A stretch of 23,010 bases of DNA from Halomonas sp. (GTDB lineage: Bacteria > Pseudomonadota > Gammaproteobacteria > Pseudomonadales > Halomonadaceae): the NCBI GenBank assembly GCA_007129225.1, contig SKVX01000453.1, forward strand, positions 1 through 23,010, read 5' to 3'. Of the stretch, positions 14,071-20,965 are shown in pieces. Under the pieces are notes generated by a model. That model was not told where the DNA came from. It did no database searches and saw only the letters and a program-made list of their open reading frames with translations. Positions within the stretch are counted from its first letter, which is position 1. Each line of letters opens with the position of its first letter. Made by a program: the position numbers and the translations under genes.

Positions 14071-14150
14071 CAGCGCCTGGCGGAGGCGACTACGTTGGCG
14101 GTGTCGCCAGCCTTGGCAACACCGCCGGGAGGCCTTCGGCCTCCAGTCGC
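14071..14150. repeat. GC-rich palindromic interspersed repeat, copy 3 (inverted orientation)
   Basis: Read on the minus strand this starts GCGACTGGAGGCCG (14150 downward), continues AGGCCTCCCGGCGGTGTTGCC, and then shares CACCGCCAACG and CGCCTCCGCC with copy 1. It differs from copies 1 and 2 in the hairpin loop (GAA in place of GCA). It lies between the tRNA terminator and the methionine sulfoxide reductase gene, in non-coding DNA. Confidence 0.7.
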
Positions 14151-14220
14151 GAGCTAGAGCTGCTCCGGCAGGGTGGTAATCGCTCGTCATGGCAGGATAA
14201 ATCAGCTGTTGGAGCGCCGA

Positions 14221-14688
14221 TTAATCAAGATCGCTGCGCGCCATGAACACCGCAACCAAGGCTTCGATGCCCGCCTGGTCGGTGGTGTCGAAGCGTGCGC
14301 GTCGAGGGCTGTCCAGGTCGAGTACACCCCATAGACGGTCCCTGGTCATGATAGGCACGACCAATTCGGAGCGCGAGGCGGCGTCACAGGCGATATGGTC
14401 GGCAATGGCGTGCACATCCTCGATGCGCTGGGTCTGTTGCGTGCGGGCCGCAGCACCGCAAACGCCCTTGTTGAACGGAATCGGATTGCAGGCGGGTTTG
14501 CCCTGGAAGGGGCCGAGGGTAAGCAGTACGGGTTCGCGCTGCAGGTAGAAGCCTGTGCAGTTGAGTTCCGGTACTTCCTGCATGATGAAGGCGCAGGTCT
14601 GGGCGCTGTTGGTGAGCCAGTCGCGGCTGTCGAGAAGGGCCTCGAGCTGCTGGCTCAGCAGGGCGTAGTCGGGGGCTGGCTGTACCAT
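14221..14688 (-). CDS. msrC: Free methionine-R-sulfoxide reductase (GAF domain)
   Basis: The enzyme reduces free L-methionine-R-sulfoxide, recycling oxidised methionine in the cytosol. The 155-residue protein is a single GAF domain with the family's three cysteines in context: GPFQGKPACNPIP, KGVCGAAA and the reactive ADHIACDAASRSELVVP, followed by GVLDLDSPRRARFD. It closely resembles E. coli YebR. ATG 14688 (MVQPAPDYALL) has AAAGG upstream; a GTG at 14706 is an alternative. The gene follows metQ on the same strand but a terminator separates them, so it may have its own promoter or be reached by read-through. Sitting next to a methionine importer, it fits methionine scavenging. Confidence 0.93.
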   Translation of the reverse strand: MVQPAPDYALLSQQLEALLDSRDWLTNSAQTCAFIMQEVPELNCTGFYLQREPVLLTLGPFQGKPACNPIPFNKGVCGAAARTQQTQRIEDVHAIADHIACDAASRSELVVPIMTRDRLWGVLDLDSPRRARFDTTDQAGIEALVAVFMARSDLD

Positions 14689-14723
14689 GTTTTTATTACC
14701 TTTCACAAAAGGGTGTCAACGAA

Positions 14724-14747
14724 AGGGCCGACGCATGGGTCGGCCCT
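14724..14747 (-). terminator. Intrinsic terminator after metQ
   Basis: AGGGCCGAC (14724-14732) and GTCGGCCCT (14739-14747) form a perfect 9-bp stem with a 6-nt loop, 31 bp after the metQ stop. On the minus strand it is followed by TTCGTTG, a weak U-tract. It would end the metNIQ transcript before msrC. Confidence 0.75.
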
Positions 14748-14777
14748 AGTATTTCGCTTTGTACTACCGGATGGCGA

Positions 14778-15593
14778 TCACTGCCAGCCGGGCACGGCAC
14801 CGCCGTCGAACAGCTCGAGTGCCTTGGCGGCGACCTCGTCGCTCTGGTAGGCCGATACCAGCTGCTGGATCTCCTCACGCTCCTCGTCACCGCTGCGTAC
14901 GGCGATCAGGTTGACGTAGGGGGACTCGGGGCCCTCCTTGATCAGGGCGTCATCCAGGCTCAGGCCGGCAGGCTGAGCGAAGGTGTTGTTGATGAAGGCC
15001 AGGTCGACGTCAGGCAGCACGCGCGGCAACTGGGCGGCTTCGATTTCGCGGAAACGGAAGTTGTGGGGATTTTCGACCACGTTAACCGGTGTCGCCTCCA
15101 GGTTTTCCGGGTCGTCCAGTTCGATCAGGCCGGCGTTGTGCATCAGGATCATCGCCCGGCCGCCGTTGGTGGGGTCATTCGGCAGTGCGATGATGGCACG
15201 CTCCGGCAGCGCGTCGATATCGGTATGCTTCTCCGAATAGGCCCCGATGGGGTAGACGAAGGTGTATCCGGCAACCGCCAGGTCGTAGCCGCGATCATCC
15301 ACCATGCTCTGCAGGTAGGGCTCGTGCTGGAAGGCATTGGCATCCAGACTGCCGTCAGCGAGGGCGGCGTTGGGCGAGACGTAGTCGGTGAACTCGATGA
15401 TCTCGACGTCGAGATCGTAACGCTCACGGGCGATCTGGACGGCCACTTCCATTACCTCGGATTCGGGGCCGGACATGGTGCCGACCTTGATCGAGCGTGT
15501 CTCGGTGGCGGCGTCGTCTCCGCCGCAGCCGGCGATCAGGGTCGCACCGGCCAGTGTGGCGGCGCCGAGCAGGCGAGTCAGGGTAACTTGCAT
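14778..15593 (-). CDS. metQ: Methionine ABC transporter substrate-binding lipoprotein
   Basis: MetQ binds D- or L-methionine outside the inner membrane and delivers it to MetNI. The 271-residue precursor has a lipoprotein signal (MQVTLTRLLGAATLAGATLIAGC) with lipidation at Cys23, an acidic linker (GGDDAATETRS), then the NlpA/MetQ fold: IKVGTMSGPESEVMEVA, VEIIEFTDYVSPNAALADGSLDANAFQHEPYLQ, IALPNDPTNGGRAMILM and LAFINNTFAQPAGLS, all family landmarks. An AGGAGAGG site precedes the ATG. It is the last gene of metNIQ, 27 bp after metI, and is followed by a terminator. Acidic composition suits a halophile. Confidence 0.96.
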   Translation of the reverse strand: MQVTLTRLLGAATLAGATLIAGCGGDDAATETRSIKVGTMSGPESEVMEVAVQIARERYDLDVEIIEFTDYVSPNAALADGSLDANAFQHEPYLQSMVDDRGYDLAVAGYTFVYPIGAYSEKHTDIDALPERAIIALPNDPTNGGRAMILMHNAGLIELDDPENLEATPVNVVENPHNFRFREIEAAQLPRVLPDVDLAFINNTFAQPAGLSLDDALIKEGPESPYVNLIAVRSGDEEREEIQQLVSAYQSDEVAAKALELFDGGAVPGWQ

Positions 15594-15620
15594 GGTACCT
15601 CTCCTTTGATTGGACTTCTC

Positions 15621-16274
15621 TTACTTGCGATCACTCTTGCGCACCAGGTAGTCGCCCAGGCTCTGGAAGCCCTGGACCATGACCACCAGGATCGCCACGG
15701 TGATCAGCATGACGGTGGGGTTGAAGCGGTTGTAGCCGTACCGGATGCCCAGGTCGCCCAGGCCGCCGCCGCCCACGGCACCGGCCATGGCCGAATAGCT
15801 CACCAGGGTCACGATGGTGATCGTCAGGCCGGTGATGATGCCGCCGCGGGCCTCGGGCAACAGCACCTTGGTGATGATCTGCCCCGGGGTGGCGCCCATG
15901 GACTGGGCGGCCTCGACCAGCCCCGGCGGAATCTCGTTGAGCGCGCCCTCCACCAGCCTGGCCACGAAGGGAATCGCAGCGATGGTCAGCGGCACGATCG
16001 CGGCATTGGTGCCGATGGAGGTGCCGACCACCATGCGGGTGAAGGGAATGATGGCCACCATCAGGATGATGAAGGGGATGGAGCGGCCGATGTTGGTGAC
16101 GATGCCAAGCGCCTGGTTCAGGGCGGGGCGGGCGAGTATCTGCCGCGGTCGCGTGACGTAGAGCATCACTCCCAGCGGAACGCCGAACATCGCCGCGAGC
16201 AAGCCGGAAACACCCACCATGTAGAGCGTATCCAGGGTGGCCTTGATGATGAGGTCAATCATCGCGCTGGACAT
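15621..16274 (-). CDS. metI: Methionine ABC transporter permease
   Basis: MetI forms the membrane channel of the methionine importer. The 217-residue protein, exactly the E. coli length, has five hydrophobic segments and the binding-protein-dependent permease loop EAAQSMGATPGQIITKVLLPEA that docks on MetN. Landmarks include DTLYMVGVSGLLAAMFGVPLGV, NIGRSIPFIILMVAIIPFTR and YSAMAGAVGGGGLGDLGIRYGY. The start at 16274 has GGAGG 9 bp upstream; it overlaps the end of metN by 20 bp, so translation is coupled. Confidence 0.95.
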   Translation of the reverse strand: MSSAMIDLIIKATLDTLYMVGVSGLLAAMFGVPLGVMLYVTRPRQILARPALNQALGIVTNIGRSIPFIILMVAIIPFTRMVVGTSIGTNAAIVPLTIAAIPFVARLVEGALNEIPPGLVEAAQSMGATPGQIITKVLLPEARGGIITGLTITIVTLVSYSAMAGAVGGGGLGDLGIRYGYNRFNPTVMLITVAILVVMVQGFQSLGDYLVRKSDRK

Positions 16275-17328
16275 GGCCGAGCACCTCCACGTGAAGATCA
16301 TGGGATTCGAGATAGTCGATGGCCTGGCTCGTCTTTTCGGCCGGACCCAGGAGCTCGGCGATCATCAGCCCCAGGGTGCGCTCCTGGATCGACTCCACCT
16401 TGGCCTGGAGAATGCTGACGTCGACTTCGCAGTCCCGAGCGAGGCGCGAGATTAGCGGGGTGGAAACGGCATCGCCGGAGAACGCCAGGCGCACTACCGG
16501 ATGGGTGTGCTCGCCGGGCTCGGCTTCCAGGCGTTCGACCAGCCCCTTGGGCGGTTCCAGCTGCAGGAAGTCATTGAGGAACTCGCGGCCCAGCTGCGTG
16601 CCCGGGGCGGTGAAGAAGTCGCCCACATCGGCCTCCTCCACCAGTTCGCCGTCGGATATCAGGCTGACCCGATGGCAGATTGACTTGACCACCTCCATTT
16701 CATGGGTGATCAGCAGGATGGTCAGACCCAGCGTCTGGTTGATGTCACGCAGCAGTTCCAGGATCGAGCCCGTGGTCTGGGGGTCGAGGGCGGAGGTCGC
16801 CTCATCGCACAGCAGTACGCGGGGCTCGCTGGCCAGGGCCCTGGCGATGGCGACGCGCTGCTTCTGGCCGCCGGAAAGCTGGGCGGGAAACTGGCTGATC
16901 TTGTCCGTGAGTCCGGTGAGCTCGAGCAGCGGCATCACGCGCTCGCGGATGGCGGTGCGCTTCATGCCCATCAGCTCCAGGGGCAGGGCGATATTGTCGA
17001 ACACGTTGCGCGTGGTCAGCAGGTTGAAGTGCTGAAAGATCATGCCGATACGGTGGCGAGCCTGGTTCAGTGCCGAGGCGGAGAGGCGGGTCATCTCCTG
17101 GCCATCCACCGTCACGCTACCGCTGGTGGGGCGCTCCAGCAGGTTGACGCAGCGAATCAGGGTCGACTTGCCGGCCCCGGAGAGGCCGATCACGCCATGA
17201 ATGCTGCCCTGGGGCACATGGAGGTTCGCGTTCTTCAGGGCTTCGACGACCTTGACGTGGCCTCGAGCGCCATCCTTGTGGCCGCCCTTGATAGGGTAGG
17301 TCTTGGAGACGTTGCGTAAAGTGATCAT
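16255..17328 (-). CDS. metN: Methionine ABC transporter ATP-binding protein
   Basis: MetN drives methionine import. The 357-residue protein has the ATPase core with Walker A GLSGAGKST (about 48-56), Q-loop, the signature LSGGQKQRVAIARAL, Walker B VLLCDEATSALDP and the switch His in LLITHEMEV, followed by a C-terminal NIL/ACT-like domain (about 260-357) which in E. coli MetN binds methionine and blocks transport. About ten extra residues (GGHKDGARGHVK) sit in the N-terminal strand region compared with E. coli. ATG 17328 is preceded by GGAAG; upstream in-frame codons belong to the leader. It is the first gene of metNIQ, behind a riboswitch-terminator leader. Confidence 0.96.
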   Translation of the reverse strand: MITLRNVSKTYPIKGGHKDGARGHVKVVEALKNANLHVPQGSIHGVIGLSGAGKSTLIRCVNLLERPTSGSVTVDGQEMTRLSASALNQARHRIGMIFQHFNLLTTRNVFDNIALPLELMGMKRTAIRERVMPLLELTGLTDKISQFPAQLSGGQKQRVAIARALASEPRVLLCDEATSALDPQTTGSILELLRDINQTLGLTILLITHEMEVVKSICHRVSLISDGELVEEADVGDFFTAPGTQLGREFLNDFLQLEPPKGLVERLEAEPGEHTHPVVRLAFSGDAVSTPLISRLARDCEVDVSILQAKVESIQERTLGLMIAELLGPAEKTSQAIDYLESHDLHVEVLGHVQRDD

Positions 17329-17377
17329 CTGGCTTCCACTGACAGGCCGTTTCATTGCGGGGCGAGCAGTGGGTGCC

Positions 17378-17404
17378 AAAAAAAGGCCACCCTGGCGGGT
17401 GGCC
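17378..17404 (-). terminator. Intrinsic terminator in the metNIQ leader (riboswitch expression platform)
   Basis: On the minus strand GGCCACCC (17404-17397), loop GCCA and GGGTGGCC (17392-17385) form a perfect 8-bp GC-rich stem followed directly by seven T (17384-17378). It lies upstream of metN, not downstream of any minus-strand gene, so it is an attenuator. Its 5' arm can pair instead with the 3' end of the aptamer. Confidence 0.88.
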
Positions 17405-17419
17405 ATCAACGCTGGACAC

Positions 17420-17503
17420 ACCCTTTTAGCTGCACTTCATGCCGAAGAGCGCTCGAAAGCACTTTCGCCATGGGCGCCCGCAATCCGGGTACAAATCGGC
17501 GCC
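17420..17503 (-). promoter_or_regulatory. SAM-II class riboswitch aptamer upstream of metNIQ
   Basis: On the minus strand the RNA reads GGCGCC-GAUUU-GU-ACCC-GGA-UUGC-G-GGCGCC, a variable loop, then GCAG-CUAAAA-GGGU. P1 is GGCGCC (17503-17498) with GGCGCC (17478-17473). The pseudoknot P2 joins UUGC (17483-17480) with GCAG (17433-17430) and ACCC (17490-17487) with GGGU (17423-17420). The GAUUU, UUGC and GCUAAA bases and their order are those of the SAM-II family, which binds S-adenosylmethionine. A promoter lies just upstream and an intrinsic terminator 15 nt downstream. The loop between P1 and the last strand is long (39 nt) and can form a CGAAA/UUUCG hairpin. SAM-V shares this core and is the main alternative. 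Confidence 0.85.
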
Positions 17504-17520
17504 TTTAAATGTGACGGCCA

Positions 17521-17549
17521 ATGCTACGACCAAAGACGTATGCTGTCAA
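17521..17549 (-). promoter_or_regulatory. Sigma70 promoter of the metNIQ operon
   Basis: TTGACA (17549-17544) matches the -35 consensus exactly; after a 17-bp spacer comes TAGCAT (17526-17521). Transcription should start near 17514, about 11 nt before the riboswitch P1 stem, giving a leader of roughly 185 nt before metN. Confidence 0.75.
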
Positions 17550-17752
17550 TCGAGGTGGTGATTCTTGCGCAGAGATTGTTAATAAAGCAGCAAGATTCGC
17601 TGTGAGAGATTGGAATTGCCTGTCTTTTTCTGGCTTGAGTCCGATGGCTGGGAAGGCTGCGGATAGACGCGCGCCCCGCGACTTCCTACACTGCCAGCCC
17701 TGTCTCAACCCCTATCTCAACCTCCCGCCCGGGAGCTGCACGAGGAAACTCC

Positions 17753-18382
17753 ATGTTCACAGGTATCGTTCAGGGTACGGCGGAAATCGTGGCGATCGAG
17801 GAGGCCGAGGCCTTCCGTACCCATGTCGTGGTTCTTTCCGATGAGCTGTGCCAGGGGCTGGAGCCCGGCGCCTCCGTCTCTCACAACGGTGTCTGCCTGA
17901 CCGTGACGGCCATCGAGGGTCAGCAGGTCCGATTCGATCTGATGCGCGAGACACTGAAGGTGACCAACCTGGGCGCGCTCAGGGTGGGGGACCGGGTCAA
18001 TATCGAGCGGGCGGCACGCTTCGGTGACGAAATCGGCGGGCATGCCATGTCCGGTCACATCATGGCCATGGCCGAGCTGGTGGAGCTGGACGAGGCCCCC
18101 AACAACCGCCGGCTCTGGTTCGAGGTTCCCCACGGCCTGGGTCGCTTCCTCTTTGCCAAGGGCTATATCGGTGTCGACGGCATCAGCTTGACCATCGGTG
18201 ATGTTCGAGCCGCCAACGTCGACCATGGCCCACGGTTCTGCGTCGATCTGATACCCGAGACGCTGGCACGCACCATTTTGGTGGATCGTGTGCCCGGGGA
18301 CCGCGTCAATATCGAGGTCGATCCCCAGACGCAAGCGATCGTTGAAACCGTGGAGCGCGTGCTGGCCGCCCGGGGGGCGTGA
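17753..18382 (+). CDS. ribE: Riboflavin synthase, alpha subunit
   Basis: The enzyme dismutates two 6,7-dimethyl-8-ribityllumazine molecules to riboflavin, the last step of the pathway. The 209-residue protein has the two tandem lumazine-binding barrels: MFTGIVQGTAEI...HNGVCLTVTAIEG...SFDLM-type residues ending with NIERAARFGDEIGGHAMSGHI, then a second half with KGYIGVDGISLTIGDV, FCVDLIPETLARTIL and VNIEVDPQTQAIVETVERVLA. It aligns throughout with E. coli RibC/RibE. GAGGA lies 7 bp before the ATG. It stands alone, divergent from metNIQ; no FMN riboswitch bases are visible in the 424 bp upstream, which otherwise hold only the metNIQ leader on the other strand. The symbol may be ribC or ribE depending on convention. 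Confidence 0.96.
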   Translation: MFTGIVQGTAEIVAIEEAEAFRTHVVVLSDELCQGLEPGASVSHNGVCLTVTAIEGQQVRFDLMRETLKVTNLGALRVGDRVNIERAARFGDEIGGHAMSGHIMAMAELVELDEAPNNRRLWFEVPHGLGRFLFAKGYIGVDGISLTIGDVRAANVDHGPRFCVDLIPETLARTILVDRVPGDRVNIEVDPQTQAIVETVERVLAARGA

Positions 18383-18487
18383 TGGCGGCGTTCGATTGAC
18401 CGTTTCGTCAAGTTTCCGTTGGTGGGGGTGCTGGCAGATGGCCTGGCGTTTGCTTAAAAAGGGAAGAGCGAAACGAAAAGAGTGAGT

Positions 18488-18555
18488 AAAGCGGCTCGTG
18501 GCGGCAAGGATCGCCTCGCATCACGGGCCACCATTGGGTACCATGTGCCGCTTTT
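18488..18555 (+). other. Structured segment between ribE and the purine permease gene
   Basis: AAAGCGGC (18488-18495) and GCCGCTTT (18547-18554) are perfect 8-bp inverted repeats enclosing about 50 nt that can fold further (GGCG/CGCC and GTGGC/GCCAC). A TTTT run ends the structure. It may be a terminator of ribE with a large branched loop or a structured leader of the purine salvage operon. I did not recognise a known purine riboswitch class in it. The rest of 18383-18603 shows nothing clear. Confidence 0.4.
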
Positions 18556-18603
18556 CTCGCCCCCCTGGACGATAACCAGAACAAGTGCGCAGGAATGCCT
18601 CCA

Positions 18604-19908
18604 ATGCTGAATAAACTGATCGACAATCACTTCAAGCTGACCGAGCACAACACCAGCGTGAAGACCGAGGTCATTGCCGGGATCACCACCTTCCTGACCA
18701 TGGCCTACATCATCTTCGTCAACCCCAGCATCCTCTCCGAAGCGGGCATGGATTACGGCGCCGTTTTCGTGGCGACCTGCCTGGCGGCAGCCGTCGGCTG
18801 TCTTATCATGGGGCTGTGGGCCAACTATCCCATCGCCCAGGCGCCGGGCATGGGGCTCAACGCCTTCTTCACCTACGGCGTGGTGCTGGGCATGGGCTAT
18901 ACCTGGGAGGCGGCGCTGGGTGCCGTGTTCTTCTCGGGCTTCTGCTTCTTTCTGCTCAGCATCTTCAAGATCCGCGAATGGATCATCAACTCCATTCCGC
19001 TCTCACTGCGCCTGGGTATCGCCGCCGGTATCGGCCTGTTCCTGGCGATGATCGCACTGAAGAACGCCGGCATCGTGGTCTCCAACCCGGCCACCTACGT
19101 GGCCCTGGGCGACCTCTCGGAGCCGGCGGCCATCTATGCGCTGCTGGGCTTCTTCGTCATCACCGCCATGGCCTACCTCAAGATCACCGGTGCCGTGATG
19201 ATTGGCATCCTGGGGATCACCGTGCTGGCCATCGTGCTGGGTCATAACGAGTACGGTGGGATGGTGTCCATGCCGCCCTCCATTGCGCCGACTTTCATGG
19301 CCATGGACCTGATGGGCGCGCTGGATATCGCCATGCTCAGTGTGATCTTCGCCTTCCTGTTCGTCGATCTGTTCGATACCTCGGGCACCCTCGTGGGCGT
19401 GGCGCATCGCGGCGGCCTGCTGGACAAGGACGGCAAGCTGCCGCGGCTCAACCGCGCCATGATGGCCGACAGCGGGGCCTCCATGGCCGGCGCCGCGCTG
19501 GGCACCTCGACCACCACCAGCTACATTGAATCCACGGCAGGTATCGCTTCCGGCGGGCGCACCGGGCTCACCGCCGTGGTCGTGGCGGTGCTGTTCCTGA
19601 TCAGCTTGTTCTTCGCGCCGCTGGCGGGTTCGATTCCGGCCTATGCCACTGCCGGGGCGCTGCTCTATGTGGCCGTCCTGATGGCCGGCAGCCTGGCCCA
19701 TGCCAACTGGGAGGACCCCACCGATGCCGCGCCGGTGTTGATCGCTGCCCTGGCCATGCCGCTGACGTTCTCCATCGCCGAAGGAATCGCGCTGGGCTTC
19801 ATCAGCTATGCGGCGATCAAGGCACTGTCGGGACGCTTCCGGGACCTCAACCCGGCCGTGGTCATTCTGGCGATCCTGTTCGTGCTGAAATTCCTGTTCC
19901 TTGACTGA
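18604..19908 (+). CDS. NCS2-family purine (adenine/guanine/hypoxanthine) permease, AzgA type
   Basis: This inner-membrane protein imports purine bases with protons. The 434-residue sequence is the AzgA-like COG2252 type: KTEVIAGITTFLTMAYIIFVNPSIL at the start, the signature APGMGLNAFFTYGVV, KNAGIVVSNPAT, FVDLFDTSGTLVGVAHRGGLLDKDG, DSGASMAGAALGTSTTTSYIESTAGIASGGRTGLTAVV (transport-site Glu and Asp region), and about 12-14 hydrophobic helices. ATG 18604 was preferred over 18595 because AGGA is 9 bp from it and only 1 bp from the other. The downstream adenine and xanthine/guanine phosphoribosyltransferases support a purine substrate; whether adenine or guanine/hypoxanthine is preferred cannot be read from the sequence. 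Confidence 0.94.
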   Translation: MLNKLIDNHFKLTEHNTSVKTEVIAGITTFLTMAYIIFVNPSILSEAGMDYGAVFVATCLAAAVGCLIMGLWANYPIAQAPGMGLNAFFTYGVVLGMGYTWEAALGAVFFSGFCFFLLSIFKIREWIINSIPLSLRLGIAAGIGLFLAMIALKNAGIVVSNPATYVALGDLSEPAAIYALLGFFVITAMAYLKITGAVMIGILGITVLAIVLGHNEYGGMVSMPPSIAPTFMAMDLMGALDIAMLSVIFAFLFVDLFDTSGTLVGVAHRGGLLDKDGKLPRLNRAMMADSGASMAGAALGTSTTTSYIESTAGIASGGRTGLTAVVVAVLFLISLFFAPLAGSIPAYATAGALLYVAVLMAGSLAHANWEDPTDAAPVLIAALAMPLTFSIAEGIALGFISYAAIKALSGRFRDLNPAVVILAILFVLKFLFLD

Positions 19909-19932
19909 TCATCCTCCTCACCGAGAGCTGCA

Positions 19933-20478
19933 ATGAGTATCTACGGCGACTACATCAAGTCCGTGATCCGAACCGTTCCCGACTGGCCTCAGCCGGGGAT
20001 CAACTTCCGTGACATCACCCCGCTGCTGCAGAACCGCTCGGCCTTTCGCAAGCTGATCGACAGCTTCGTGCATCGCTACCAGGACATGGAACTCGATGCC
20101 ATTGCCGCCATCGACGCCCGGGGCTTCATCATCGGCGCGCCGGTGGCCTACGAGCTCGGCTGCAGCTTCGTGCCGGTGCGCAAGAAAGGCAAGCTGCCCT
20201 TCAGGACCATCAGCGAGACCTATACGCTGGAATACGGCAAGAGCGAGGTGGAGCTGCACTCCGATGCGTTCCGCCAGGGGGACCGGATACTGCTCATGGA
20301 CGATCTGATCGCCACCGGCGGCACTATGCTGGCTGCCGCCAAGCTGATCACCCGTTCCGGCGGGCAGGTGGTCGAGACCGCCACCATCATCGACCTGCCC
20401 CAGATCGGCGGGTCGGACAGGATCCGCGAAGCCGGCTTCGGCGTCTTCGCGGTCTGTTCCTTCAATGAAGACGAGTGA
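19933..20478 (+). CDS. apt: Adenine phosphoribosyltransferase
   Basis: Apt converts adenine and PRPP to AMP. The 181-residue protein has the N-terminal VPDWPQPGINFRDITPLLQN, AAIDARGFIIGAPVAYELGCSFVPVRKKGKLPF with the hood residues, EYGKSEVELHSDAF, and the PRPP-binding loop ILLMDDLIATGGT (about 117-129). Length and motifs equal E. coli Apt (183). It starts 24 bp after the permease stop and ends 7 bp before gpt, so the three form one operon that imports and activates purine bases. Confidence 0.97.
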   Translation: MSIYGDYIKSVIRTVPDWPQPGINFRDITPLLQNRSAFRKLIDSFVHRYQDMELDAIAAIDARGFIIGAPVAYELGCSFVPVRKKGKLPFRTISETYTLEYGKSEVELHSDAFRQGDRILLMDDLIATGGTMLAAAKLITRSGGQVVETATIIDLPQIGGSDRIREAGFGVFAVCSFNEDE

Positions 20479-20485
20479 GGAAGCC

Positions 20486-20962
20486 ATGAGCAACCGGTAT
20501 CATCAGCACTTCACCGTCTCATGGGACCAGCTTCATCGCGACGTGCGGGAGCTCTGTCATCGGCTGGTCGAGCGCGACTTCAAGGGTATCGTCGCCATCA
20601 CCCGCGGCGGGCTCATCCCGGCAGCACTGATCGCCCGCGAGCTCAACGTCAGGCTGATCGACACCGTCTGCATCAGCAGCTACGACCGCATGAGCCAGGG
20701 CGGTCTCGACGTGCTGAAGGGCGTCGACCACGACGGTGACGGCTGGCTGCTCGTCGACGACCTGGTCGATACCGGCAAGACGGCGCGCAAGGTGCGCGAG
20801 ATGATGCCCAAGGCGCACTTCGTGACTGTCTACGCCAAGCCGGAAGGGCGCCCGCTGGTGGATCAGTACCTCACCGAGGTAGCCCAGGACTGCTGGATCC
20901 AGTTTCCCTGGGACATGGGTATCGCCTATGTGGAACCTCTGGTCGACCAGGTCAAGCGCTGA
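20486..20962 (+). CDS. gpt: Xanthine (guanine) phosphoribosyltransferase
   Basis: Gpt converts xanthine, guanine and, less well, hypoxanthine to their monophosphates with PRPP. The 158-residue protein resembles E. coli Gpt: FTVSWDQLHRDVRELCHRL, GIVAITRGGLIPAALIARELNVRLIDTVCISSYD, the PRPP loop WLLVDDLVDTGKTA, and KAHFVTVYAKPEGRPLVDQY followed by the base-binding WIQFPWDMG. ATG 20486 (MSNRYHQHF) has GAGGA 6 bp upstream; an in-frame ATG at 20465 lies inside apt and is less likely. The spacing of 7 bp from apt and 3 bp to ung marks one operon. Confidence 0.95.
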   Translation: MSNRYHQHFTVSWDQLHRDVRELCHRLVERDFKGIVAITRGGLIPAALIARELNVRLIDTVCISSYDRMSQGGLDVLKGVDHDGDGWLLVDDLVDTGKTARKVREMMPKAHFVTVYAKPEGRPLVDQYLTEVAQDCWIQFPWDMGIAYVEPLVDQVKR

Positions 20963-20965
20963 GCC

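Noticed and set aside
13707..14190. Minus-strand ORFs containing GPGGFEPPTSTMSTWRSNQLSYGP
   Set aside because: This peptide is the antisense translation of tRNA-Val genes, a known source of false protein annotations; both ORFs lie over the two tRNAs.
15063..16418. Long plus-strand ORF opposite metQ and metI
   Set aside because: Its peptide is rich in His, Gly, Asp and Gln as expected from the reverse frame of GC-rich genes, and the opposite strand carries clear MetQ and MetI.
17378..17520. SAM-I or SAH riboswitch before metN
   Set aside because: The four-way junction bases of SAM-I and the conserved SAH core are missing, while SAM-II bases and pseudoknot pairings are all present.
17530..17752. 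FMN riboswitch upstream of ribE
   Set aside because: None of the conserved RFN segments (such as the GGAUUC or AGGGGCA parts) is visible on the plus strand.
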